Assembly: GCA_037954325.1 (NCBI GenBank)
Contig: JBBMNZ010000002.1
Location: 12,090,679-12,154,678 of the forward strand
DNA length: 64,000 bases
Direction: 5' to 3'
Source: Fistularia commersonii
Taxonomy: Eukaryota > Chordata > Actinopteri > Syngnathiformes > Fistulariidae
Shown: positions 10,516 through 24,430 of the stretch, piece after piece
Numbering within the stretch: the first letter of the stretch is position 1
How the letters are laid out: each line of letters starts with the position of its first letter
The notes under the pieces: model-generated
Database searches by the model: none
The model's input: only the letters and a program-made list of their open reading frames with translations
Told to the model about the DNA's origin: nothing
Translations under genes and position numbers: made by a program

Positions 10516-13500
10516 TAAAATAAAATGAGGTTCAGTTCTTCATCCTTTTTGAACAATCACAAGTCGGGAAAATAAGTCCAAGGCTCATTACAAAGCATTA
10601 CAAAAAATAGCTCTCAATGTCTGCCTGTTTTACAAAATGTTGTCACTGTCAAATCATCATCATGATCCAGTGTCCCCCTTCTCAGAATATGTGACTTTGA
10701 CCTTTCAGGCATCACAAAGAGGAAATCCAAAACAACCCTTGTCAAATTTTAACATCTGTCAGTAAAATATGTTTATGATGACTTAGATTTCATTTTATTT
10801 TGACACATATTGATAGCTTTGTACTACAATACTCAACATGGTGGAGAGGTCAAGTACAGTATCACAGGTGACTTAAGAGTGTATTCTCGGTGTCTAATAC
10901 GAACAATTGAAAAGACCAAATTTAAGTTTGGTTGTGTATTATATATTTTTAATGAGTAGATACATTTGTTTTTACATCAGGGGGTCTAAAACTTTATGGC
11001 CGAGCACACAAAAGTAAGGATTCCAGAGACATGCCATGCAGTCACTCTTTCATCCCCACACTTGGAATTCCTTATCTTCATTCATGGTTACAGAGTCTAA
11101 TATTTGAAACGAGCATCAGTGTTTTAAAAATGGACTATTGGCTCTGTTTTTACATCACACTGTCCCCTAAAAGAATAAATTTACACTTGAGCAGTTAGAA
11201 TTAAAAGCAGGAAAATATGCAACCTGTGCAAATAGACTGAATCAATACAGACTTACAGGATATTTGTTTGACTATTGAAAGATCATCCCCCTGCCCTCAG
11301 TGTTAAGAATTTTATTGCCTATGTATTAGAAGGGCCACTTATCAGCTGACAGATAACAAACAATCGGAGACTGCTGACTCAATTCATAAAACCCAGTTTG
11401 CAAAAAGGATTGTCAAACAAAGCCCTCTGTTGACGGGCACACTCTTCAATGGAAGATAATTGCTGGCAAATCCCAAGGAATCTACAGGGAAACAAACCTG
11501 AATATTGAGGAATGTCCATCATTTGAAATTCATTGTCCCCACCTGGTTTGTTCTTCTGACACAATCTATGCAAATTCTTTAATGTCAGAGCTGAGTTTTT
11601 ATCAAGAAACACTGAAATATAACTTGTTGGTACAGCTTGTTTTTTTGCTTACTTATGTGAATGGCATGTTGTTCCCTTTGTGTCAGTTATATTTGAGAGT
11701 AAATATGACTACGCTACAAGTCTTGACAAAGCGGTTTACTTGTGGCAATGCACAGTGTTTAAATTCTCATCCTAGGGAGAATACAAACACTACCTGTTTA
11801 ACAGGTAACCACTTTGAATATATTTCTACCAGAAAATGTCACCATGTATTGTACTGTTTGCAGTAGCCTCTCTGTGAATATTTCTACAAGCATGTCTTTG
11901 CGTGTGACTGCATTAACATTCTTCAATTCTCTTAACCTCTCTACCACTTTGCATTTCAATAGAGTTTCAAACTAATTAGTTCAGGGTGCAGGTAGTCCTC
12001 TGGTCTTGGTCTCATTACAACTACAAGGAACTGTTTCAACACTGAATCCACTTAAAGGATAAGGACATTTTAGATGTCAGGCCTCATAACCTGTACAGGT
12101 ACTATGCTAATATGTAGAGACATGTGTTAAATTGTGCACACAGATAAACTTTAGGTTAAACTTAGGTTTAAAGCCATTATAAAAAAGGTGTTGCAGTGAA
12201 CATGTTAGCACATGCTGGAAGGAGGATTCAATGCTTGGCATGTTACAAGGCAAAATTTGAATTGACTTATGTGTGTAAAAGAGGAACAGGGGCTATCTTT
12301 TGGACTACACCTATTTCTGATCAACTCTGTTCAGCGTTTCAATAGTTTCCTCTGAAATGTGAGTTTCCTTTACAATGATCATCTGTTAAGTCATATCAAA
12401 ATCTGTACTTACATTTTAGTGACTAGAGCTTGTTTTAATAAGCACAATGAAAACCAACACTGAACAAAAGGGGCAAGAGGACAGATTGAATGAGGAGCGG
12501 CATACAAACAAGGATTGTCTCTAATAGACAGTTTTATGAGCTCCAGGCCTGCTGAAATAGAGTATGCAGCAGCTCTTATCGGCTTGCTGGCAGTAGTAGA
12601 GGGTGAGAGCTCCAATACTTGCGCTCTGTAAAAATGGCCTGATTCATTTTCCGCATGAGAAGGTCTCACTGGGGCGGTATCAGACCAGCCAGTCCACACA
12701 GATTTATGTACCATTAAAGCAGCAGGGCTCCTGACCACGATGCCACCATAGGCTGGCTGCTAAGACACACCGCACCCTCATTCATGTTCAGTCACTGAGC
12801 TCAATCAGAGGATATATTCCTCATTGTTCATCCCTTCATCCCTGTCACTTTTACTGCCCAACATGAACTCTTCCAGTAGTCTGTATTTTTACCATTACTA
12901 TCCACCTTAGCCCTTTTTATTTTGTAGAGATGCTCACTGCTCCTCCTTTACCATGTTATGAAAAATCTTACAAATATTTTACAAAATAATATTTTATAAA
13001 TTCTGCGTAGATGTTTCTTGAATGTTTATTTTCAAAATTATTCATCAGCCTCCGGAGCATGCGGAGAGCAGATTATATGTTCGAGGATACGCTCTCAACC
13101 ATTGTAACCCCTCTTATGGTGGTCAGTAGGGTTAACAGTTTTACAATCAGATTATCATCATTGCAGGCACACAGACTATTGGGTCTGTCTTTTCAAGGCA
13201 TCCTCAATCAACGGTTTCCCTAGTGATTAATGCATCTTGTTCTCCTCTCTCTCATTTGGTAGCTTTGCAACTTCATCATCCCTAAGAGTGATACTACAGG
13301 GGAAAATGGGGCAGAGTTTACGCTGCTTGCTGGCCCTAAGAATAGCTCATTGCTCAAGAAAATAATACCACAGGAACCTGAGGAAAAGCTTCATGAATGA
13401 ATATAATGGTATTCGTAGAGCTTGGCCCAGACTTTGAAACAATTCCATGAGCCAGTTTCACTTCTTATGTAACAAGGAATTTATCACCTTATAGTTAGTA

Positions 13501-14400
13501 AAAAAAACAAGCTCTAACATATCTCATACTATTGTGCTTGAAATAATAGCCACAACTAAACATGAAGATGTAAGCTTGGTAAATTATACTGATGATATGT
13601 CTTCATCTCCAGATGACAGCAAATATTTTCAGTCAACTGTTCGCTCTGGCACACAACCACCACTACATCCCTGTACAGCCTGTTTATCCAGATTGAAAGA
13701 TAAGGAAAGGCATGGGTGTTGAGCGGCATTAGTGTAAAAGTATTTACACAACTATTGTTAGGCAAGTATTTGGATTTATACACAGTAAAAGCAGAGTGGA
13801 TCTAGTTGATCGGACCAGACAGCTACCCATGTGGGCTTATGAAATGGGTTGGCTTGTTAGAGTAGGACATCACCCATACGCAAAAGTTACAGTTTGGTGT
13901 GAAGAAACCAGTAAAGCTGCACTCAACAGATAGCCAAACAGAGGGGGTGGGGTGGGGGGTAAAACCTGCGACCTGTCTGCCTTCACTCGTTTGGTTACAA
14001 ATCCAAAGACGCACAGACGTGTATAAGGATTTTCTTGTGTTGAGCATTTGCTCTATTATTATTATAAACGTTATTATTATTATTATTGTTGTTATCATTA
14101 TTATGGATCAGTCAGCGCTTGCCTGTAAAGCGACTACGGGTCACGTTAACTCCTTACTATCATCGTTAACGCTAGGAGGGGCCCTTTTGAGGGTCGTGGG
14201 TGTGGTGACACATCCGTTCCCTCCGCCTGGAGGTGTTTGTGTAGACTAAATAACACGGGTTCGCGTGGGACCCGTCCGGTTCGATCACTCGCTCACTCAT
14301 ATAATTCCTTCCCAGTGTCTACCAGCGGCACCTTGTGTTTGAATATGCCGAGCGGTTTGAAACGCGGTGCGACCTATTTCTCTCCTCTGGGTTAAGGCAG
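10516..14400. other. Non-coding DNA upstream of foxn2
   Basis: No exon or known repeat was recognised. The segment 12420-12760 is GC-richer, with a long open frame on the minus strand (12409-12738) that resembles nothing I know. An ATT/ATC microsatellite lies at 14054-14105. Confidence 0.5.
14054..14105. repeat. ATT microsatellite
   Basis: Interrupted ATT/ATC trinucleotide tract, about 50 bp, lying roughly 350 bp upstream of the CpG-rich foxn2 promoter candidate. Confidence 0.9.
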
Positions 14401-14510
14401 CTGGGTAAAAGTGAAAGCACATTGCACGATGCAAAATAGGATGGCGTGCGCGTTCGCGGCGCCCCTGCGCTGCGGCAGTTGCCAGGGGAGATAGGAAGGG
14501 AGGGGTTGTG

Positions 14511-14515
14511 ATTGG
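14511..14515 (-). promoter_or_regulatory. Inverted CCAAT box (NF-Y type)
   Basis: GTGATTGGCTG is the reverse complement of CAGCCAATCAC, a good NF-Y site, placed within the CpG-rich segment. NF-Y and RFX sites often sit side by side in promoters, as here. Confidence 0.55.
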
Positions 14516-14528
14516 CTGAAGTGGGTTT

Positions 14529-14542
14529 GTTGCCATGACAAC
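14529..14542 (+). promoter_or_regulatory. RFX X-box motif
   Basis: GTTGCCATGACAAC is an imperfect palindrome that fits the X-box consensus GTTNCCATGGNAAC with one deviation. RFX factors bind such sites in promoters of ciliary and other genes. It lies 14 bases downstream of a CCAAT box. Confidence 0.6.
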
Positions 14543-17066
14543 GGCAATGGGTTTGGTAGCGTTGCCGTGCGCTGTGCGATCTGCGCGCTGCGTGTATGGA
14601 GGAAGCAGCTGCTGATCTGATCTCTGACATTGTGTGAAACAGTCATCTGAATAAACTACGCACAGTCGTATCGTTATACGTTCCGCACCGAGGCACGCCG
14701 TGCATGATTGTGAGTATTCAATCGCGCTTTATTTTTGTCGTACGGACGGTGTTTGGCAGGATACGACGTGTTTCGAACAAGCTAAAAGTAAATGTGGTCA
14801 AGTGACTTTGCTTAGAGCAGCCAGCATGGCAGATCAAGCGACAGCATGTGGCCAGCTAGCTAATGTTACTTCTCTGTTTCCCGGGCTCGAAGCTTTAACT
14901 ACCGGAGGATATTTATGGAAGCGACCAATTATTTATCCTCAAACATATCTAAATATAATTACGACGATATTTTTTGACGGTGTAAAGCTAAGCCTGAGAG
15001 TAGATTTCCCCCCTCTGACCCATCGAGCTGCTGCTAACGCTACTTTGATTCATGGCTGTGCTGAGTGAGCTAACCTTGATAATGTTGTGGCTAAACAGTA
15101 TTTCGTTTCCTCAAAGCGGAATAAAATGTTGTTAACCTGTATTGAGTTGTTTCACAACGAGTCCGGTCTGTCGGGAAGTGTTGTGCAAGAGTTCACGTCA
15201 TTACGTGTAACTTTGTATTCCTCATTGTGTGACGGCTTGAGTGTTCGACTGTGGTCTTCAGTCCGCGGTGACTCATGTCACATTGTATCATGTATCACAT
15301 CGAAAATCACAATAGTTTTCTTTGCTCGCAGCACTTACGAGTGTGCCATTGGGTCCGATTAGGATTCGTGTCATTTCACATATATGTCGTTTCTCAAGTT
15401 GTCCTCGAAAATATTACCATTTTATCAGTCTCAGTAATATGTATGTTTGTATGTCTCCCATCATCTCCCACTGTCACGTAGCGTTTGTATCGACGGTGAG
15501 TGACATCGGTTGTGTGGCAACACGGGCCGACAAAGCACATGATGTAATGGATTATCAGAAGATTGTCCCAGATACAGAGTGCTCCACTAACAATATTAGT
15601 GTTGAAAAAATATTGTTGTATATTATATTTACTTTCTCCCCGTGTTTTTACTGGTTGGACATATTCTTTGTAGCTCATCTTAAACCAGGGGTCTTCTGTT
15701 GGCCTCCCTTTGTACTTCCCATAATGTTTATGTTTACTAGACTGAGCAAATCTTATTTGAAATTTCTCTGTGAGGTTTAGTCTCGTTAGAAATAGTGTAT
15801 TTTCCGTTGTGTAGCAATGACATGAATGTACCCTGACTATGTTCCTTTTTTCATGCTTGGCAGTTGTCAAAGCTTCAGTGATTATAAAGAAGACAAAGAC
15901 AACAGGAGATTAAGTGAAATGGACAAAAAGGAATCAGATGTTGTCAAGTTACCATTACTTTTTTGCCGTGGTCATGTTCTTGGGTAGAACCATCTGCTGT
16001 ATTTGTTATTGTTTCAGGTCTTAGCATGTATCCCACCACTGCAAAAGCTTTTACATACAGACACCTCTGAAGGGTAAGTACGCCTGGTTCCCAGAATAGA
16101 CGAGAGCCTGCTAACTTTACTGACATTCAGTACTAAAAATAAGACTTGTCGTAACTCAGTGATGCAGTTATTGCTGACATGAATGGCTTTTAATAACTAC
16201 AGGGCCCTGAAATATTATGAGTAAAAAATACATTACAATAAGCTTTAAACAATGACATTTCACCTAAGATAACCAGCCTAGACCTCTATTGTTTTAGGGT
16301 TTTCTCACTGTATGGGGTATTATAGGTGAATGGCTAACTACTCCTGTCTTTGGGATGTTTTTTACCTGTGTTTGGATGGTGACAGGGAACTTAGTGTTGT
16401 TCGTCACATGCTTCATTGATGAGTTACTGAAGCTGGCATTTATAACATCTCAATTTCACAACTGATTAGTTATGTTAGGGAAATGCTCGGTATTGTCACC
16501 GTTTCTGAAACAGAATATGTCCTAGAAATGAAAGGCTCAGGGGCTGAGAAATATTGCTTTGATATCCATCATGATAATATATGTCACAAATGTGTTGATT
16601 AGTTTTGAGTCATTCCCAGTTACACATTTTCAGCAGAAAAAGTTCAATTTAAATTTTAAGGAACATTTTGTATGCTATGTGTCATTTGGGGCTAGGAAGG
16701 TGCAATTTATGAAAAAATGTTATAATCTGCAGTCCTACTATTTTGAAATGTATTTATATTAAAATAATTAATTTTGTATGATGTCACAGCATTATAGCTA
16801 ATGCATTTTTTTTCACAAATCTAGAAGGGTGTGTGTTCTTGGTTTGTCCAGCCAAACTTAACTACTTGTTTTGGGCTTCATGGTAGATTTATTTTTTTAA
16901 GACCAAATCAAGTCTCACCTTGCTTGTTAGCAGTGAGGCTGACTTTCTGCTAACATTAGCCTTGCTTGAAAACGCAGCAACACTTTGTAATACAATATTC
17001 TCAGAGGACATAATCATATGACTGCTTAGTTAAAGATTTGTATGTTTTTGTGTTTCCCTAAGCAAG

Positions 17067-17427
17067 GCCATCCATCCATTATCTACCACTTATCCTACTT
17101 AGGGTCGCGGGGGTGCTGGAGCCTATCCCAGCTGCCATTGGGTGAGGGGCGGGGTGCACCCTGAACTGGTTGCCAGTCAATCGCAGGGCCACATATAGAG
17201 ATAGACAACAATTCACCCTCTCAATCACACATTTCCCAATTGTTCCAATTAAACTACTGCATGTTTTTGGATAATGGGAGAAAACTGAAGAACCCGGAGG
17301 AACCCCATGCAGACTGGGGGAGAACATGCAAACTAGAAACAGAAAGGTTCCCAGTAAGAATCAAACCAGGGTCTTTCGGGCTATGAGGCAGAAATGCTAA
17401 CCACTGTGTTCCACCGTGCTGCCCCCG
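17067..17427 (-). repeat. tRNA-derived SINE (DANA/HE1-like), minus strand
   Basis: Reverse-strand copy of the family at 2871. It starts on the + strand with CCATCCATCCATT, carries the GCATGTTTTTGGA and CATGCAAACT body blocks, and ends at the tRNA-like head (CCACCGTGCTGCCCC). The flanks AAGCAAG (17060-17066) and AAGCAAG (17428-17434) suggest a 7-bp or longer target duplication. Confidence 0.85.
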
Positions 17428-19441
17428 AAGCAAGTCTTCAAGTTTAAACTCATACGTGGCTTCTTTTATTTTCTAGTCTTGTATGTTGTACTGGATGATA
17501 GCAATGACCTAATGACATGGCATTCAGTGAGATTCAAAGTACATGATATAGAATTATCATAATACATTGCAGTAATACAAATTGTATACCAGTTTGACTT
17601 AAGGTAATGAAAATATGCTTCTGTGAGTTGGTAATTTCTCCAGAATCCTGTCTGTACTGAGACAATGCTTGTAAATGTGTGTGGAGTTTTTTATCTTTGT
17701 TTTGTTTTACTATATTTTTCCCAGACTAAAATATAACTAATCATCTGCTTTAAACATGAATATGGAGCGCAGAGTTTTTCCTTTCCTTTTGTCTTCACAG
17801 TTAAGAAGCTCTAACAAAGGAAATACAGTATACTTTACTTCATAGAAACATCTAGTTGTAGATGATGGGAAGGAAAATCAATTTACTATAATTAAAACTG
17901 CTTTAATAATATTGCCCAGCCATCTTTGAAAAACTAAATTCTGTCAGTGCAACAGAAGTTATCGCAGTCATAGAATATTGTATGACCAGCTGAAAAATGA
18001 CCAGCATCAAGCAATATAGGTTTTATGCTGACTAACTGTTTCTACTATTTAGTTCATAATTAATACTGGGAAAATAAAATCATGTTTAAAGTATTGATTA
18101 ATTTACATGTTGTTGAACTCCCTCCCTCTCACTAAACATTATGAAGTCTGCTGAGATTTTAAAGTCAGATGTGATATTCCAACTTTTGCACTACTACTTT
18201 AAAGATAGTGCCTCACTCTTGCTTTTAAAATCTGGTTTGTAATGGAATGGAATCAGTGATGTAGCAGTGGCAATCCCTTACACACAGGGCAATTGCTGAA
18301 TTGGTGTAGCTACTGTTCTTTGAGTACATCAAGACAAATGTGTTAACATCTTCAATGAAGGTCATCAGTGTTAAATGTTACCACAACTCATAAAGTTAGT
18401 GTGAAATTAAAACCTGTTCTTTTCACAAATTTTTACAGGTATTAGATTTGGAACCTATGTATTCAGCAAACTGATATTCTAATGCTACAGGGACAGCTTA
18501 GAGGATAAAATTAGAGGATGTAAATCCTAAGGAATCTTGACCATATAAAGATTTTGTGCCACTTTTTATATGAATATTCAAATACAACATTGATATTAAG
18601 CATTAAATAACCTTTTTATCTGAAAGAATAATTCAGATTGATAATTTTGGAATGAAGAATGCCATCCTAATTTAATTTCAAAAGTTGTTGACATATATCC
18701 TTTTTTTAGGGAAACTATGTCTACTAACTCACACGCCATAGAGCTGTTCTGCTAAGATGGCTTTAAGATCTGAGCTACAACTCTGTGGTGTTGGACCAGT
18801 TTGAATGCAGTTAATTAGATTAGGGCAAAGTCCTGACAAACCATTTTCAGTAGTAACATTAGCAGAGTACATGTTATGGTTGTGAGAAACTTTGCACCAA
18901 CCAAGTACCGAATTTGACACAGTACTATCAATAAAGTTGCCCCTTTTACTGCTTGTAAGAGATCCTAGAACTATGTTCTTGGTCAGAAATGTGACAGAGG
19001 CCACCAGGTTTGTTTTAATGTACTGCACACAATGAATTACAAACCTGTCAGACAACACTCTTTGTAGTCAGCACAAAACTTCATGATGTATTAAAATATC
19101 TTGATAAACAAGTAACATGGCAAACACTGAATTATATTGTACATTTCTTACTCCCTATTTAAGGTAGAATAGCATGGAACCTACAGTTCAGCATGGTAGC
19201 GTTGCCCTCTAATCAGTCTTATCATGGTATTTTGACCTTAGACCCAAAGTAAATGCAAGGTTGTGTTCTCTAAAATCCACTGTGTTCTTTGTTGATCTAT
19301 GGGTGACCTGTTTATATTCATGACGAAAGCTGACCCAAATCGCTGAAATTTGGAGATTGATTAACTCAGTCTTAACTAGTAAAGGTTTCAGGCTTACCAT
19401 AACTGAAAAGCTGCATTTCAAATGTTTTTTTAAAATCAATC

Positions 19442-19472
19442 AATTAATTAATTAATTAATTAATTAATTAAA
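19442..19472. repeat. (AATT)n microsatellite
   Basis: About seven perfect AATT units in the first foxn2 intron. Confidence 0.9.
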
Positions 19473-22400
19473 TTATTCTGTACTTTAAACCTGTTTTGAA
19501 TTTTCTGGTTAAACTTAAGTCAATATAAGTATTATTACTTTTCCACATAAGTATTATTATATTATTTTTTAATAAGGATGCTTCTTTCCGTTTCTTTTCT
19601 AGTAATTGACACGTTTAAGCATTTAAAACAAGAGCAATAGCATGTTTTTGTTAAAACAAAAAATTAAAGCAAATACAATTAGCTTTTTAAACATTTTGGT
19701 GATACTATGTTATAAAGTAGGGATACCTACTCAGTCTTAATTTCTTGGAAAGGTGTATTGCTCTTCTCCTTTTTTGAGGGATATTGTCAGTAATCTGACT
19801 AATCACATTCCATCACACGTGGAACATCAATCTTGGATCAATCACCAATCAGAGTTCCCACCATAATTGCTGACGTTGACCTATTTAGCCATTCTAGTTG
19901 ACTTCCTCTGATGCATCCAGTGCAGTATGTTGTCAACTGACTTGATTGATTGTAGTTTGTTATTTTTCATCACTTGTGCTGTTGTTTTACTGGAATAACT
20001 TGGAAGGATGTCCTGAGTTTGTAGTTTCGCCTTAATTCTTGATTATAGGTGTGGGCCTTCTAACCACATCTTCTATCACAGCATTGAGAATGTCCTTTTG
20101 ATAATGGTGTATGATACAATACTTTTAACTTTTCCGTTTATTTGGAAATTACATACAAAGAAAGACAACTGCAGGAAGAGTTAATTTCAGCTCATTTATT
20201 TTTCTACCCGTTTCATTTCCAATCAAGTTATGTACTACCACGCACCATTACTAATTATTAATTTCATGACAACAGCATAAAGAAATTAAATATGTATGAT
20301 TAAATTCTAATGATTGTGGATCTATCATCTTTGTCAATTTCTTGTGAATATATTTGAAAAAGCTGCATACCACATATTGCTGCACCCATTTAACCATTCA
20401 ATAAACTTCTTTATGTTTCTTTATCAGTCACATTGCTTTTGGGAGCAGACCTCCTCCTCTGATCCCTGCCTCTCTGACCTCCCAGTTGTCCCTTTGCCTG
20501 TCTCATTTCTGACTGGTTGGACACAAGACGCAGCCCATTAGTATCTGCCTCACTGACAGCAACACTCGTGACTGTTTCCTCGATTAAGAAAAGGGGAACA
20601 GGCAGCATAGCCATGTCTTTTGTCACAATAGGCCTTAGTCTTGTCACTTCTTACAGAATTACTAAGATTTATTGAGCTGATTTTAGTATTACAACAACAC
20701 AGGCTTGATCAGGTTTTGCGGAAAAAGCATGGGAGTGAAGTATATATGAAATATCAGTTGAACATTTACTGTTGTTCAATAAGTTTTCAGTGACTTACTG
20801 CACTCTTGAAAAAGTGCAAAAATGGTAATTTCATTTGGCCATGTGTATGTTTATTGTTGAGAATGAATATCGTAGATCTTACACTGATACATTTTCAAGA
20901 CTATAACTAACATGGATTGTTAAAGTTGTATAATCTTTGTCCAAAATACTGTCTAACAAAATATGTCCTCATGCACAGATTTTCACAAAAGTCAGAGCAT
21001 TCTTCTTTTATATTATTGGCCATTGTGTTCGTTCATCAAACAATTAACTCCCCAACTAATTATAATACTTTATAACAAATAACCAAATAATTAATTCCTA
21101 ATGGCATTAAATGTGGCCCCATCAAAGAATTACTAGAAATGGTAAAAAGTGAAAGCGGGAAAGAAAAGGAAAAATAAAAGCTCTGTTAATATATAATGCT
21201 CAATTTTAAGTTTTATGTATATAAACAGATTTTTATAACAAAACCATTTTTTTTTTCACATTTTTGGTGTAAAGTTTAAAAAGTAGTTTTCATTTCTAAA
21301 ATAACTGGATCTTATTAACATGAGAGCACCAAATCTGAGATAAACATGAAAGGCTTTAATATGAAATTGAAAGCAGCCGAATAACAATTACAAATACTTG
21401 CTCCATACTTACCTTATGCTGTGTGTTCCAACTGCTTCATAAACAACACTTATATTTTAATTTTTGGAAAGAAAAGTGATCAAACTTGTTTGCAGGGTTC
21501 ATCTTGTTTGTTATGAAAGCCGTTTTCAGAACACGTAGTGTGTAAAAAGTAGTGTAGAGTACCCTTAGGTGTATAGCAATTTAGGAAGAAAGGTTTGTTG
21601 ATACACAGTACACAGAATTGTTTTCTGTGGTTGTCATTTCAAATATGTGGATGTCGACTTTTGTGGACAGGGGACCTAAAACAATTACTGCTGTTTTTAG
21701 TATTTGCAAGTGTATGAGTCAGTGGTTGGAGATGTTTGTAGTCTGACCTACAGCCACATGACCAAAGAGATAAGATTTCAGTGGTGGCTTCGGGCTGCCT
21801 GTATCCTCTGTTGACTGTCCAAGTGGAGTCCCGTGTGTCTGAAATAACTGTAAAGTCAGTGTCTCTAGAAAACATCTCAGTCACCCTCCACTGTTTTTGC
21901 TTTACCCCTACTGTTTGTAATTGGACCGGTCAATACAAAGGTCACTTGGTTGTTCGTCAGCGTTGTTTCTGACTTTGTCTATAAGCTACATGCTGTTTAA
22001 ATTCAGCCATCCTGCTGCTTTTATAAACACAACCACTTGGCCTCTCCTCACTCCAGATCACTGTTTTGGTAAAGACTAGTCTTGAATTTGTTCTCAGAAA
22101 ATGAACTTCCTCAACAGGCAGGAGGTGTTTCCTTCCCTCCTGTGTCTTCTGTTTGAAGCTGTGAGGTGAATATTGAGCACTGCTGAACATGACGAGTGCA
22201 AAACAACTGCTCCTTTGTATGAGTAGAGTGTAGGGCCAATTGTAATGCTTTGTGCATGCTTTTTATTCACTTTCACCTACATTTTGGAGTAAAACATTAT
22301 AATCTGTTTTTTTTAGTTTATTTCATAAAATCATTTTTGTATTCCGTGCTGTATCTTTAATCACAGTAGCCCTCATGTTAATAGATTATTTGATTGTTAT

Positions 22401-23675
22401 GAAATTATGTGGCTTTGTAGTAAAACTGAGGAAAGCACCCGTATAACCATGCTTTATAACATACATTATTCATCTGTAGGTATAACTCAGCCCTCTTTGT
22501 ACTACTCGGATGTTTAGCCTCAGCCACACTTAGTAGTCACCAAAATATCACTTAAGGTTTCAAATAACAGCCCTTGCCATTGAGAGTTGCAACACGCCTT
22601 TGTGTATCTCTCATAGTGGTGTAACTGGTTTGTGTCAACTGGTTTATTACCTGTGAAGAGGGTGTGGTGTGAGCACATGGGTGTAGAAACTCCGAACACC
22701 TGCGCATCAAGGTTTGCTGTTTTATTTTTACAATAATCAAAAGTATGTCAAATTTTAGCTTAAAATGAGCTTAGTCATTGTTTCCTGTCATGGAGGTTGA
22801 GTGTGGCCTTCCCACTCCTCTTTGTCAGACAGGTTTGTGGAGAACAGCAGTAGACTGCTGGCCTCAGCATTTTCCGTCTGTATTGATCTCCCCACATTAG
22901 CTCTCCCTTCATGCACAGATATGAGTACAACTGCTTCCCTTATGACATTGGCTGCCGTGGCAACTGATTCCCGATAGGGAGATCCACTCCCAAGAATCAT
23001 ATAAAAATTAGTGCCTCTTCATGTTGATGCAGCTATCCTCCCCTCTACTCTCCCCCCGAACATTTCTGACACATCAACAGCTTGATTTGCCACTTAAAGC
23101 TATCTCTATGTTTCTTTGTATATTTTTGAATGGGGTATGTGCTTCACAGGACAAGAGCAGTTTGAAATGGAGGGGAAATGTGCCTTGGCACCTGCTGTTG
23201 GTTCCTGCTTGTTTGCACTTGAATATGATGTGGTGGGTAATGCATGGGGCTATTTAAACTTGCAGATGAACCATCAGGTCAGCACTATTGCAGCTTTCCT
23301 GTGTTTTCAAGGATGAGCTACAGTCAACAGGCCTATCCAGCTATTTGGCTCCCTCTCCACTTCAACCGCCTGTCTTTGATGCCTTTTCATAAGAGCAATG
23401 ATAACTGCCATCCTTGTAACAGCAGTGGTAATTGACCAGCTGCAATCATGGTAATACACTTCCTGTGTTTGGCATGCAGCTTTCTCATCTGTTCTCCCTG
23501 CTACTGTTTATATTTAAATGATAGTCTCCTGGAGGAACTAGTCAAATAGGATAATCATTTTCCAGAGCCAGGGAGCCCAGGCGGCATGTCAGGATGGCGA
23601 AAATGGGCTGAGGGGAAGCTGTCCAATGTATTAACCTTAGTCAATAGTCTGACATCAGGGCACAAACCCACTTGT

Positions 23676-24430
23676 CTTCTTCTCCCCTTGGCCTTTCCCT
23701 TCAGGGGTTGCCACAGCGAATCAACCTTCTCAATCTAACCCTATTCTCTGTATCCTCCTATCTCATACCAACTACCTTCATATCCTCTCTCACTACATAC
23801 ATAAATCTTCTCTTTGGTCTTCCTCTAGACCTCCTGCCTGGCAACTCCAATTCCAGCTTCCGCCTACCAATATATTCACTATTCCTCCTCTGTACATGAC
23901 CGAACCATCTCAGTCTGGCTTCGCTGACCTTCTCTCAGAAACATCTAACATGTGCTGTTCCTCTGATTGACTCATTCCTGATCCTATCCATCCTCGTCGC
24001 TCCCAAAGACAACCTTAGCATCTTCATCTTCGCATCCCCCAGTTCTGCCTCCTGTCTTTTCGTCATTGTAACTGTTTCTGGGCCACACAGCATCGCTGGT
24101 CTCTCCACTGTCTTGTACACCTTTCCTTTCATTCTGGCTGATAGTCTTCAATTGCTTGGTACCCCTGACACTCTCTGCTGCTCTGGACTGTTGACCCCAA
24201 GTACCTGAAATCCTACAACTCTTTGATCTCCACTTCCTGTAGCTCCACCGTTCCACCTGGGTTCCTCTCATTCAGACACACATACTCTGTCTTGCTGCAA
24301 TGAATCTTCATTCCTCTCTTTTCCAGCGCATACCTCCACCCTTCTAGATTTTCCTCAACCTGTTCTCTGCACTCACTACAGATCACAATGTCATCTGCAA
24401 ACATCATAGTCCATGGAGATTCCTGTCGAG
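23676..24430 (-). mobile_element. RTE-type LINE fragment, 3' half
   Basis: Minus strand: SPWTMMFADDIVICSECREQ (palm motif C, about 24400), WRYALEKRGMKIHCSKTEYVCLNERN (about 24310), then KGKVYKTVERPAMLCGPETVT (about 24110) and MDRIRNESIRGTAHV (about 23960). It ends with the 3' terminal motif that reads GGTTGCCACAGCGAATCAACC on the + strand at about 23705. The catalytic FADD is intact, but frameshifts split the protein and everything 5' of motif C is missing. The 3' terminal sequence is shared with the copies at 29672, 46214, 57398, 57995 and 62118. RTE is my best clade guess. Confidence 0.8.

Larger units (their letters stand above)
14400..14709 (+). promoter_or_regulatory. foxn2: Candidate CpG-rich promoter and non-coding first exon of foxn2
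   Basis: After about 10 kb of CpG-poor DNA, the sequence becomes CpG-dense (GCGTGCGCGTTCGCGGCGCC near 14445, GCGCGCTGCG near 14582). It contains an inverted CCAAT box (ATTGG, 14511-14515) and, 14 bases later, a near-perfect RFX X-box. A strong donor, ATT|GTGAGTATT, closes the segment at 14709/14710. The next supported exon is the acceptor at 27380/27381, so a 5' untranslated exon ending at 14709 would give a 12.7-kb first intron. Vertebrate foxn2 is known to have untranslated 5' exons. The transcription start is not visible, and other 5' exons could exist. RNA data are needed to confirm the splice. Confidence 0.55.

Noticed and set aside
14700..15068. 122-codon + strand open frame in the CpG-rich region, and a 152-codon frame at 15322-15780
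   Set aside because: No similarity to any protein family I know, no consistent splice partners, overlapped by open frames on the other strand; most likely chance frames in the foxn2 first-intron/CpG shore.
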